Shown here in pieces: positions 1 through 10,588 of a stretch of DNA of 64,000 nt (position 1 is the first letter of the stretch; each line of letters opens with the position of its first letter). Source of the DNA: Buddleja alternifolia (Eukaryota; Streptophyta; Magnoliopsida; Lamiales; Scrophulariaceae); the NCBI GenBank assembly GCA_019426215.1, contig CM033393.1, positions 51,896,645 through 51,960,644 of the forward strand, in the 5' to 3' direction. Under the pieces are notes generated by a model. That model saw only the letters and a program-made list of their open reading frames with translations, ran no database searches and had not been told where the DNA came from. The position numbers and the translations under genes were made by a program.

Positions 1-1
1 C

Positions 2-988
2 CCAAGGTCAGAATATTGGAAATTATCCTTTCTAAACAAGAGGTGTTTAGCTCTTTCAAAAAGTGGGGAGCTCTACAAGATCAGAAAGGAGATAGGATTT
101 AAAGAATCTTCTGTTTTCATGTTTGCAAGTGGTGAAAGTAGTTGGTGGGCGTTTGATCGTGAATTTAAGTCCCGTATGAAGCTTCCGATTCTGCCATCGG
201 AGCCTTGTTTTGCTTTGGGTGATAAAGAAACAGTCTGTGCCGGGACCCACCTTCTCGTGTCAGGGAGAGAGGTCGATGGCCTCGTTGTTTGGAGATATGA
301 ATTGGCTAAAAATGAATGGTTCAAAGGCCCATCAATGATCAGCCCGAGATGCTTGTTCGCGTCAGCAACATGTGGCGATTGTGCTTATGTGGCTGGCGGA
401 ATAGGGACCACATTGAAAAGTGAAGTCTACGACACAGCTGAAAAATATAACTCTGAAATTGGTTCATGGGATCCACTCCCAAGGATGAAACGGAAAAGGA
501 TGTTGTGTGCAGGTTTTTACATGGACAATAGGTTTTACGTGATTGGAGGTAGAAATGCTGAGGGAGAACTAACATGTGGTGAATTCTTCGACGAAACTAG
601 AAACAAATGGGAACTTATACCAGATATGTTAATAGACGATCCTGTCCAATCGTCCCATTCTCCACCTCTCCTTGCTGTGGTGAATAACTCGCTCTACTCG
701 CTCGAGGCTTCTTCAAACCAGCTGAAGTTGTATCTAAAGAAGACCAATACATGGAAGCGGATGGGGCCTGTCCCAGTTCGAGCTGATTGCAATAGAGGGT
801 GGGGAGTGGCTTTCAAGTCTTTGGGAAATGAGCTGTTAGTAATGGGAGCATCCTCCGTTGGAAATCATATGGCTATATATACGTGCTGCCCGGATACTGA
901 TTCCAGTCAGCTGCAGTGGAAGCCTCTTGACAGTGGGAGAAATCGCCTTAGCCATTTCATTTGGAATTGTTCTGTTATGGTAGCTTGA
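2..988 (+). CDS. F-box/kelch-repeat protein, 5' end outside the window
   Basis: The frame is open from base 2 to the TGA ending at 988, giving 328 residues with no start in the window. F-box/kelch proteins act as substrate adaptors of SCF ubiquitin ligases; the F-box itself would lie upstream. Visible kelch-type segments are the stretch ending in FASATCGDCAYVAGG, the stretch with FYVIGG, and WELIPD. The C-terminal region has WGVAFKSLG and ends NCSVMVA, which fits the single-exon plant SKIP11/At1g74510/At3g27150 class. From memory the best match is the At3g27150 type, the group that includes the nodulation regulator TML and is targeted by miR2111. No miR2111 site was recognised in the visible part. 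The annotated ATG at 119 is internal, because family-like sequence (SKSGELYKIRKEIG) continues upstream of it. The family call is firm; the exact orthology is inference. Confidence 0.9.
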   Translation, partial: PRSEYWKLSFLNKRCLALSKSGELYKIRKEIGFKESSVFMFASGESSWWAFDREFKSRMKLPILPSEPCFALGDKETVCAGTHLLVSGREVDGLVVWRYELAKNEWFKGPSMISPRCLFASATCGDCAYVAGGIGTTLKSEVYDTAEKYNSEIGSWDPLPRMKRKRMLCAGFYMDNRFYVIGGRNAEGELTCGEFFDETRNKWELIPDMLIDDPVQSSHSPPLLAVVNNSLYSLEASSNQLKLYLKKTNTWKRMGPVPVRADCNRGWGVAFKSLGNELLVMGASSVGNHMAIYTCCPDTDSSQLQWKPLDSGRNRLSHFIWNCSVMVA

Positions 989-1150
989 ACAACTGTTGTT
1001 AAAGAATTGAAGGTCCAAAAAATATTGCAAGAACAATTTGATGACAAGAATGTTTGTGACGTTAATCTTTTCCTTGCTTTGGAGATGCTGCTGGTGCCCA
1101 GCTTGTGTAATATAATTATCTGTTCAAGCATTAACGCTCGAGCTTTGTTT

Positions 1151-1455
1151 TCCATTGTATATTGTACTCTTCTTTCGATTTGCGAGTTTATATGCTTGTT
1201 GAGTAGAGAGGAGAGTGGTTTTGACACTTCAACTTGATTTTAAGCTCACAATAAAGGATAATCTGGCTAGTCAAATGTGTCGTGTTCCTTATATAAGTTC
1301 ACCTTATATAATCCATTGTATATTCTACTCTACTTTCGTTTTGCGAGTTTATATGCTTGGCGAGTAGAGAGAGCTCACAAGTCATAATAAAGGATAACCT
1401 GGCTAGTCGATGTATCATGTTCCTTGTATAAGTCCACCTTATATAATTTGTCTAT
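1151..1455. repeat. two-copy tandem duplication downstream of the F-box/kelch gene
   Basis: A unit of about 161 bp starting TCCATTGTATATT at 1151 recurs at 1312. Both copies share GCGAGTTTATATGCTTG, GAGTAGAGAG, AATAAAGGATAA and a CCTTATATAA end. It lies 160 bp after the stop codon, so it may be partly in the 3'UTR. The AATAAA in each copy could act as alternative polyadenylation signals, which is inference. Confidence 0.8.
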
Positions 1456-1776
1456 TGAATTTCAATTATGGTAAGCATTAAATACATTACTAGAAATTAT
1501 CTGGGACCGTATTTTGATTCAGAGATCAATCATCTTGGCAAATTGAAGTATTATTAGAAGAAATAAACTTCTCTTTTTTCTTTTGAATGGTTTGGGGTTC
1601 CATTTTTGATTATAAATTGAATTCGATGTTTGTTTGTTGACATTTGACAACAAACTAACAACCTTAACCTGAGGTGAGACTTGGGATCTTTGACCCACCA
1701 ATGTCACGGGGGGAATTTTTCGGGATCCCCTCCCATCTCTGTAGATAAAAACACAAGGATTGCAATACCTGAGACC

Positions 1777-1956
1777 TATGATGTATGGACACAGACATGG
1801 GATACGGATACGTGATTTTTTTTTAAAAAAAATTAGTACACAGACACGGCTAAGACACGAATATTTACGTGTATTTTCTATTTTCTCTCAATTGCTGAAC
1901 ACGGATACGGCGCGTGTCCAACACTACACGGAATGATTTCTCGAAGTGTCCGTGTA
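1777..1956 (+). mobile_element. MITE copy A, Mutator-like by target duplication
   Basis: The 180 bp element is bounded by a perfect direct repeat ACCTGAGACC (1767-1776 and 1957-1966). It starts TATGATGTATGGACAC, and its other end reads as an imperfect inverted copy containing ACGGACAC. An inverted, diverged copy of the whole element lies at 47101-47289. There is no coding potential. The 9-10 bp target duplication suggests the Mutator superfamily. Confidence 0.75.
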
Positions 1957-2125
1957 ACCTGAGACCATGATTAAAAGAAAAGTAAAGGAAACCGAATACC
2001 GACCCATATATTGGTGTCCATTAAAGAAATTAAGTTTGAGCCCAAATCAGCCCAAAGATGCGCGCTAATTCTAATCTACCAAATCAAAAAGTTTTCGAAC
2101 ACTTTCCATCAGTAGTAGCCTGAAA

Positions 2126-5100
2126 ATGGCGGGAAAGGAGGCAGCCGCTGCAACGAAGCCGAAAGTTGAGGGCGAATCGGAGGTATGTTGGAGAAAAGAA
2201 GTCGATCAAAACCTCAAGCGGCTTCAATCGCTGTTATTCGGCGTCGATGCTGCTCTACAGACTAGTGATTTCAGCTCGGCGCAAGTGCTATCCCTCGGGC
2301 TCATCGGCTTCCTCGATTCTCACTCGCAATCCCCAGTCGATGAGGCCTTCATTCGCCCTATTCGTCGCGAAGCTGTTTCCAAGCTCGGCGCGGCTCGGCG
2401 CGGCCTGATTCCTGATTCTGATCGGTATGGCCTACCCTTTCATATGTAATGGAACTGATATATCTAGCAGGAAAAGGTTCTTTCAGCTTATTTGAAGAAT
2501 ATTTTGGTTTTTATCGTCTCTCGACGGAACTTCGGTAGATTTTTTTCTTTTATCTTTTTGGTTGGCGTGAACTGCGGACAGTGTTATACATTATAGTACA
2601 TGGTTTGGTTATGTGGATTTTAAAGCATTAGAGGTTCGAGAGATGTTATTGAATTGACAGTTTTTGGATTTTGTTGGTTAAATATCTGCTGAAATTGTTT
2701 TTATTAGTTTGCTTGTACTTTATATGTATGGTTGCTTTATGCACCGGTCGGATCCAGATTTAGTTGATGAAAGTGTACTGGAAAGTGAAATCAATATAAA
2801 CTCATTTCCGCCACATTTCCTTCACTTTTAAGCAAATTAGTCATCATATATTGTTTGGATCCTTGATCGAGTGAGAAAAAGGAAACGGAAAGCAATGGAA
2901 GCTAAATTTCGTCACATATTCTATTATTGGATAGTATCATTGAACCACAGGTAATCAATCTAACCTTTTCATTCACTGACTGGAAGGGAATTTGGTTGAG
3001 TGGTGTTGTTATGCACATACTCCTCCTTTGCAGCTTATTTTGCTGTTCATTTTATATGTTCTTTATGGTACATTGAACTTTTTGACAGTCAATAGCAAGT
3101 TGGGTGTACTTAATGATCTTTTATTTGCATTTTCTAATATTTTAGCCAAGCATTCGCACAAGCAGGAAAAGATCCTGGTTGCATATTCAGAAAGAGAGGT
3201 GATATTGACGTAGAGAAGATTAAGCAATCCAAGTATTTTCATGCGCTTCTCCACTCCTCTGAAAGTACTACATATGAATCGGTATGCACCAAATCATTGC
3301 GTATAGTTATAGTCCTTGTTTCCCTTGCTTAGTCCTTTACTAACACCCAGCTTGTGTTTGTCAACTTTCTTTTCTTTTGCTTTTTTAATGAGCTTTGGAA
3401 TGATTATCAGAAATTAAGTCCGTTTAAATTTTACTTCGGCATTTTTGTCAGAAAAAGCATGTTGACAAGCAGGAGAATTTGAAGACTTCAAAGACTCTCA
3501 TGCAGGCAAAATTAACTTCCTTGTATGGAAGCAGTTCCAGGGAAAACAATCGAAGTTTCATGAAAGACAGGATCTCTGAGGATTGTGTTGTTATTGAAAA
3601 GAACTATTCAAGTCATAACTCTCCAAAGAATCATTATCTGTCTACCATTTCTAAAACAGAGGAGGATAAAAGAGCTCATGGGTTTAGTTTTAAAACAAAA
3701 AGGTTACATAGGGAAACTATTAGCCCTCGAAATGACAATGTAAAATCCCCATCAGGCAATGAAGAAGCTGATATTGATGCTTCGAGTAATGGATTTGTTA
3801 CTGCTAGAGCAAAACTGGTATGGATTTCATTTCCTGAAACATTTTGAAGATTTGCTTGATTTTTCGGAGTTATTATTGATCTTAAACAATGGCATATTCT
3901 GCTTTTTGCATTATTTTATTCTAAATTTTTGAGGAGGTGAACGTATTATACATGCTATTTAGTTCTCTTTAATCATTCTAGCCAATTTTACTATGCACTA
4001 AGACTACTGTTAAGCATGGTAAGCAAAGCATCAGTGTTTTTAGTCAGATATTCAGACAACTCTTGGATCTGCTATGACGAACATAAGGTAGATTTCCTCA
4101 TAGATACTTCTCCCTGTCTTATCTATAGTGATAGGTTTTGGTATCAGTAATGTTTTGTTTTAGTGCTCATCTGTGTTCCAAATTAGTTTTGGCTCACAAC
4201 GCCTCAGAGGAGTGGGGGACTCTATTCGCTAGTAATGCTGGCTATTGTTCTTTAGTTACAAGTAGAAGTTGAGGTTTCTTTAAAAACATTTTAAGAGAAA
4301 GTAAAAAGGTACAGATGGAAGTAAGAAAAATACATCAGGAATGAGAAAGAAAGATTTGGTTGCACCATAAGCTTTACATATTTGTCTAACGTTTACCAGC
4401 TGAAATCTTGAAAACATTTCTTTATGATTAAGTATATTGTGGTGCACCATGCTCAGGAAATGGAGGCTGGGCAAAAGCGAGGCTTATCTGGATCACCAAG
4501 TGCTTCTGCATCACCTCAGAGTGATTCCGGAACTCACAGGGGTTATGGATCCAGGTCTTATGGTTTTTCTCGTCGTGGAGTGCGAGGTAATTTTGTTCCT
4601 CCAATCAGGTCGAATGGAAATAATACAGGCAATGTGACTTCACGCAATGCTGGGAAGGGTGACGATGCAATGGATGACTCGATAAAAAGATGGTATGTGA
4701 TATGACTTTGAATATTCTTTCCTTTTGGTTAATCTTATCAGTCTCTAGTACTGTAAACGCATCTACTTATTGGAGACTACTTTACCTCTTTTCCCTCTCT
4801 CCTACCCAAGTGAAGGAGATGGGGAAATACACACGGTTTCTTAAGTACTCCACGTGCAAGTTCTAAAGTTCATATGTAATGTAGTATGGAGCTGCTATGT
4901 GGCCCTGATGGTGAACTTCCTGAAAAGTTAAGAAATTTAGAACCACGGCTTATTGAGCATGTCAGCAATGAGATAATGGACAGGGATCCCAATGTTCGCT
5001 GGGATGATATTGGTACGTCAGTGTACAACATCCATTCTCTAAAATAATGTATATGTATCCTTCGGGTAATCTTACTCTTTTTCTTTTAATACTGAAAGCT

Positions 5101-7322
5101 GGTTTGGACCATGCAAAAAAGTGTGTGACTGAGATGGTGATATGGCCTTTGCTGCGCCCTGACATATTTAAAGGTTGCCGTTCTCCAGGCCGTGGTCTTC
5201 TCCTTTTTGGACCTCCTGTAAGTATGTAGTATACAATCAAAGAGACTAGAATCATTACGCTTGCTGCTCATTTCTGTTTCTTACTTGCCGTAGGGAACTG
5301 GCAAAACTATGATAGGAAAAGCAATAGCTGGAGAGGCCAAAGCAACCTTTTTCTACATATCTGCCAGTTCATTGACAAGCAAATGGGTATGTGCTTCTAC
5401 TATGAACCTCACTGAATGGTCACAACAGATGATTAAAGTTTACAAAGAGTTTGATCTGGATTTGCATTTTTATTCCGAACCAATACCACAAACATTGCCA
5501 TTGCTCCTATATTACAAGTGAAACTCTTAATTAAAAAACTCTGGTGAAGTGATGTATAATGCCAAAATGTTCTTATGGTTGTCCCTACCTAATATATTAA
5601 AACCAGAGCATCCAGAAAGCGACCCAAGCATGATGTGTCTTTTCCATATATTGATTGTTGCAGATATCCATAGTCATCGATAATACCGAGATATAATAGT
5701 TGTGGCTGCTCAAATACGTGAGTCCATTTGTGAGTTTCATGTGATCTAATAATCAGAATTCACTTGATTTTGCAGATAGGAGAGGGTGAAAAGCTTGTGC
5801 GAGCGCTTTTTGGTGTTGCTAGCTGTCGGCAGCCTGCTGTAATATTCGTAGATGAAATAGACTCTCTTCTGTCTCAGGTAAATAGATTGTGTTCACGTTT
5901 TCTTGATTTAATCAAATTGTGTACCTTCGTCTGGAGACGCCAATCAATTTGCTACTTTCTTATGTCATTTTTCTTTCCCGTTTTCTCTTATCAAATTGAA
6001 AAAATGAACTGCTCCAAAACCTGAGCTCTAATTTACTTTGAGTGCAGTATTACCTAGTGTCATGTTGTTTGGAAAAAATCTGGAAACTATGAATGTGTAT
6101 GTTCAGTATCCCAATACCTTAGGTTCATACGCACACTTGATAACTTATAGTGCTTACTCTTTAGTGAACCAATAACTATCTTCACTTAATGCTGAAGACT
6201 CTTTGTCATGATTCACAATAGTGTCATAATACCTATATTCTGCATATGGTTTTTCCTTAATTACCAATTAGTACTGGCAAAATTAGAAATGATTAAGCAA
6301 TTCAATTTGTTGCAGCGCAAGTCAGAAGGTGAACATGAATCCAGTAGGCGACTGAAGACACAATTCCTCATTGAAATGGAAGGCTTTGACAGTGGGAGCG
6401 AGCAAATTCTATTGATAGGTATCTGAACTGGTTTGCACTAAGTTTTAGGCCTTACATTTCTATTATGATGTGGTTGATTGCTTGAACTCGTCTGTTGACA
6501 GCCAAAAATTCCTTATCATCTCACAAAACCATTTTCTGTTTAGATTCTGCACTTTAATAGAAACCCGAGCACGAATTTTGACTATATGTTTCTTGAAACA
6601 GGTGCAACTAATAGACCTCAAGAACTTGACGAGGCTGCAAGGAGGCGTCTCACGAAGAGACTTTATATTCCACTCCCCACTTCAGGTCCAAATTGGAATC
6701 ATCCGTTAAAGCCTTTGGAAGTTTTGTTTGATTTATCCTTAATTATTTGTATCTAATATGCAGAAGCAAGATCCTGGATCATTATGAACCTGCTTGAGAA
6801 AGATGGATTGTTTAACCTTTCAAAAGAAGATATCTGTGCTATTTGCAAATTAACTGAAGGTGCTGCTTTGTAGGATCGATTAACCATTGAACAAGTTATA
6901 ATACCTGCAACCTTCTTCCCTTTATTTAATTGTATTTTCTAAACGTTAAAATTTTCACTTGTTTTTAGGATACTCGGGTTCTGATATGAAAAATTTGGTG
7001 AAAGATGCATCAATGGGTCCTCTTAGAGAGGCTCTAAAACATGGTATTGAAATTACGAAGCTGAAGAAGGAGGATATGAGACCCGTAAATCTTCAGGTAA
7101 TCATCCTTTGTGCTGAAAGAAAATACTAGGAAAAAGCCCATTTTTGAACTTCCAAAATTTTATTTCAGTTAATGTGGTCTAGACTTATGAAGTTGGTTTT
7201 CATATTGCCAACTTGTACAGGACTTCGAGAAAGCGTTACAAGAGGTGAGGCCTTCAGTCTCATTGAATGAACTTGGTACATATGAGAAGTGGAACGAGCA
7301 GTTCGGTAGCTTATCATTGTAA
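2126..7322 (+). CDS. FIGL1: Fidgetin-like 1 AAA ATPase (FIGL1), 13 exons
   Basis: This is an AAA+ ATPase that limits meiotic crossovers and regulates RAD51/DMC1 strand invasion in the nucleus. Exons: 2126-2424, 3146-3281, 3452-3817, 4457-4692, 4885-5012, 5099-5217, 5294-5386, 5776-5877, 6316-6418, 6602-6685, 6764-6859, 6969-7096, 7221-7322. All junctions are GT-AG and keep frame, giving 663 residues (about 680 in Arabidopsis). Visible motifs are Walker A GPPGTGKT (426-433, split by an intron after GPP), Walker B with D485/E486 in FVDEIDSLL, the [16 protein letters not shown] sensor/arginine-finger region, and the conserved C-terminus NEQFGSLSL. An FVTA motif at 260-263 matches the FxxA RAD51-binding motif of FIGNL1 proteins. 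No catalytic residue is missing. It lies on the same strand as the upstream F-box gene but is clearly a separate unit. Confidence 0.96.
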
Positions 7323-7588
7323 TGTCTATGAAATTGAGTAAGATCACTGCTTGCATCAACTTGCAGATTTATTAGTATTTTTCAGTTTTATAACCTAAGT
7401 TCAACTGATAGCTCTGTTCTATCAATAATTGTTAGATTCCTAACCATATAAACACTAGTTGGAGGTGAGAAGAAAAATAAATTAGAGGAAATAAATCTAT
7501 ATATTTTAAGGGCGTGGCTTTCAGTTTTAGGTTCTTAGCTGGCTTATAGCGGTTTGATATATTTTTCTCTTTTACCTAGACAAAAAAT

Positions 7589-7717
7589 GGGAAAATTCTA
7601 TGTTGGGCCGAGACCAGCCGTTGGATCCCCCACATGGGGGGTTAAATGAGAATTTGACCCCCCTGTTGGGGAAATCCAACGGCTGAGCTGGGCCGAGACC
7701 ATTCATAGAACAGCCCC
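7589..7717. mobile_element. foldback MITE with about 55-bp inverted arms
   Basis: The 129 bp sequence folds back on itself. The left arm runs from TTCTATG through AGCCGTTGGAT to GGGGGGTTAAAT; the right arm is its reverse complement with a few mismatches and a small indel. The ends are GGGAAAATTCTATG and CATAGAACAGCCCC. Flanks ACAAAAAAT and ACAAAATGT could be a decayed 9-bp target duplication. It lies 267 bp after the FIGL1 stop. Confidence 0.65.
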
Positions 7718-7988
7718 ACAAAATGTGGGTGATTGATGTCCGAAATAAACAATTCATATTGTAGCATGTGAAGCGTCGTGCAAATAGTGAGTCGAGGAGA
7801 CAGTAAACCAACACGATGAGCATGATGAGTCATTGAGGAGAATATAATAAGAGAATAGGTCAGTCAATTATCACTTGGGAGATATATTATTATTCTGTTA
7901 CGAAGTACGAAAGGCTCAAATATGCTTTAATTGACCCGGCCTTCAATGTTAAATTATTGGCAAGTGTGATTTAATGTTATGAATTCTT

Positions 7989-8275
7989 CTTCTTCTATTT
8001 TATTTTTTTTTAAATTTAAGAGAAAGGGTATATTCTACCTATGTAGTCTGACATAATCTTGAGCCATATAGATTTTATTTAACTCCATAAAGAAAGAAAA
8101 AATCACAACTTGTGGTCGTCTGAATTTGAACACAGGTTCTCTCACATAAAATGGGATTTCTGAGTCATAAAGACTCTATTTACTTCCATAAATGAGGGGA
8201 GAGTCATAACTTGTGGGAGCCTAAATTTGAATCCAAGACCTTTTACGAGAGTTGGATATCACACCAGGTCTTGGG
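7989..8275 (-). mobile_element. SINE, minus strand, internally duplicated
   Basis: An 18-bp direct repeat flanks the element with one mismatch (7971-7988 and 8276-8293, both TTAATG.TATGAATTCTT). The T-rich left end is the A tail of a minus-strand copy. Read on the minus strand there are two box-B-like motifs (GGATTCAAATTT and GTGTTCAAATTC), each followed by CACAAGTT, so the head is duplicated. The body is clearly related to the plus-strand SINE at 34982-35228. Confidence 0.75.
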
Positions 8276-8400
8276 TTAATGATATGAATTCTTTAATAAA
8301 TAATGTGAAATATATGTGTCTGACTTGTGGATTATGGACGTACAAATATGATGGGCTTTAATATGGGAGAACCAGTCTCTGTCTGGCCCAGTCTTGCGGC

Positions 8401-8790
8401 AGCACATGGTCAAACTCTTGAAAACTTATTATCATCTTCACACCCAACTGATTTCTATTAGACCTGATTTGAATTGAAATTTCTCTCTTATGATGTACGT
8501 TTCATTTGTTGATACCCTGAGTCACACTTAAACGTGTGTGGCGTCTTATTACTTATTAGACCTGATTTGAATTGAAATTTCCTTTTTATGATGTACGTTT
8601 CATTTGTTGAATGCCCTGAGCCACACTTAAAGGTGGCAGCACATGGTCAAACTCTTGAAAAATTATTATAATCTTCACACCCAACTGATTTCTATTAGAC
8701 CTGATTTGAATTGAATTTTTTGTTTGTTATGATGTACGTTTCATTTGTTGAATACCCTGAGCCACACTTAAAGGTGTATGGCGACTTATC
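8401..8790. repeat. complex tandem array, A-B-B-A-B order
   Basis: Unit A starts AGCACATGGTCAAACTCTTG at 8401 and recurs at 8638. Unit B starts GACCTGATTTGAATTGAA at 8461, 8559 and 8698 and carries ATGATGTACGTTTCATTTG and CCACACTTAAA in each copy. The 237-bp A-to-A period with an extra B unit points to unequal duplication. No coding potential was seen. Confidence 0.85.
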
Positions 8791-10026
8791 GCTCGTAAAC
8801 TTTTTATTCAACCCTATCCGTTGGTTTAAAATATTAAACCATAACTATAAATTTGCGAACTCTAAATTATCAAGTTACTAGTTGTAACCTCGTGCATTGG
8901 CAAATGATATTAACTATGTAGATATTAATAATAATAAAAATGCATATATATATATATTATATGATTTCTTTACTTATAATATGTAAAATTAAGAGATTTT
9001 ATTCAATTTTGATGATTATAATAGAAAAATCTTTTTGTCTGAGTATTAAATCATATTAATTTAAATTTAAAAATATAATGCATAATTAATAAACTTAGTA
9101 TAACAAATATTTAAATATAAATAATTGACAATTATCATTAATAGGATAAATAAATAGAGAAGATTTAATTTTCATTTGAATTCAAATTTTGCTTGTAAGA
9201 GTATTAGTTTGAACCTTTAATTCTGACTACTTTAGATAAAGATCGATAACTTCTTTTATCCATATATTCAATAGAATAAATATATAATATTAATTACTTA
9301 TGTGACACAATTGAGTTCAATTAGATTATCTACACATGCGATTAGTTGGATAGCCTTAAGTGTTGTGTTTTATTATATATAGATAATAACTAAAATAATA
9401 ATTATTTGGGAGTGTTTGTAAGTACGACTATATGATTCTAATTTTTAGACCTAAATGATAATAATTTATAATATTTAACTTGGTAAGAGGGCGTATAAAA
9501 TTAGCTATGATATTTTGTAATTTAATCAAAATTACTTTAGACATACTATCACATTAATCACTTTTTTGCACATATTTCCCTGAATTTCTTTTCCTTTCTA
9601 ATTTTTTTCTCAATTTTAATTTATACATACTTATAACCACTTCTCCATAAAAAGTTGTCTTTGCAAAGAGTGGTTCGAGTTGGTGAAGTATTTTATTTTT
9701 GGTAGATAGAAAAAACATAAATCATTAAGGGCAAGTTTACACAAGAGAGATGGTTTGGCCGTCACCCAGAGGGATCGTAACATAGGAGCATGAAAAATAT
9801 ACAAGAAATAATAAAATAAAGCCTAAACATGAAAGACTGATAACACGAGAATTTAACGTGGTTCAACAGTTTGTCTACATTTACGAGCCAACACCTAGAT
9901 TACATCTTTATTTCTCAAGAGTGAATCTAATAATTACAAGTTGAATTCTACTATTTATAACAATAGAACAATATAAACCCTATCAAACTAGGAAACACAA
10001 TCCTAATATAAGGGAACAAGTCTGTC
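8791..10026. other. AT-rich intergenic stretch with a retroelement-like segment
   Basis: From 8791 to about 9800 I see only AT-rich DNA without open frames. At about 9835-10020 the text ACGAGAATTTAACGTGGTTC followed by an A/T-rich tail resembles an LTR or TRIM end seen widely in plants. A similar motif (AAGAATTTACGTGGTTCGGC) occurs at 48472-48491. No paired copy or target duplication was found. Confidence 0.4.
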
Positions 10027-10038
10027 ACCATTATAATT

Positions 10039-10208
10039 TCTTTTTTGGTAGACAAAAAGTTTAGGTAGGGTCGACTACGGTCACCTACCAGAGTCAGGGC
10101 ATGCCTCCGGGACCATAAGTCACTTACAGAGGTACTTATAGATTGTCCACCAACACAGCCCTCACGTAGGCAGAGGAAATCAAACACACAACCTTTTGAG
10201 GGGAAGTG
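10039..10208 (-). mobile_element. short retroposon (SINE-like), minus strand
   Basis: The 170 bp insert is flanked by a perfect 12-bp repeat ACCATTATAATT (10027-10038 and 10209-10220). A pyrimidine run TCTTTTTT follows the left repeat, as expected for a minus-strand oligo-A tail. Near the other end the minus strand has GGTTGTGTGTTTGATTTCC, a weak box B. No good box A is visible, so it may be 5'-truncated. Confidence 0.65.
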
Positions 10209-10588
10209 ACCATTATAATTACTTTGTACGGTTATTATAGTATGGGTTTTTTTTGCAACAATCATATCACATAGAAAACTGTTGTATAACACATTATCAT
10301 TATAATTATCAAAAAAAAAAAAAAAATACATTATCATTATGTACATACAATGAATGCATACATGTGTATGCATGTATAGGTCGTTGAAATGCAAATGTAG
10401 CATATTCTGATTATTATACATGTCACTCTATCTTAACGTGGCATGTCTCGAACGGATCTGTTTGAGCCAATGGGATTGGATAAAACGAGTCCAGTTGGAA
10501 CAAATGCCCAAAAATATTATACCAATCAAATTTCAATTAATATGTTAAAATAAAATTTTAATAATTAAAAATTCCTCATAATTCCACG

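Noticed and set aside
9951..10421. 156-codon minus-strand open frame
   Set aside because: It spans the short retroposon at 10039-10208, has a low-complexity N-terminus rich in Tyr, His and Phe, and shows no domain. Chance frame.
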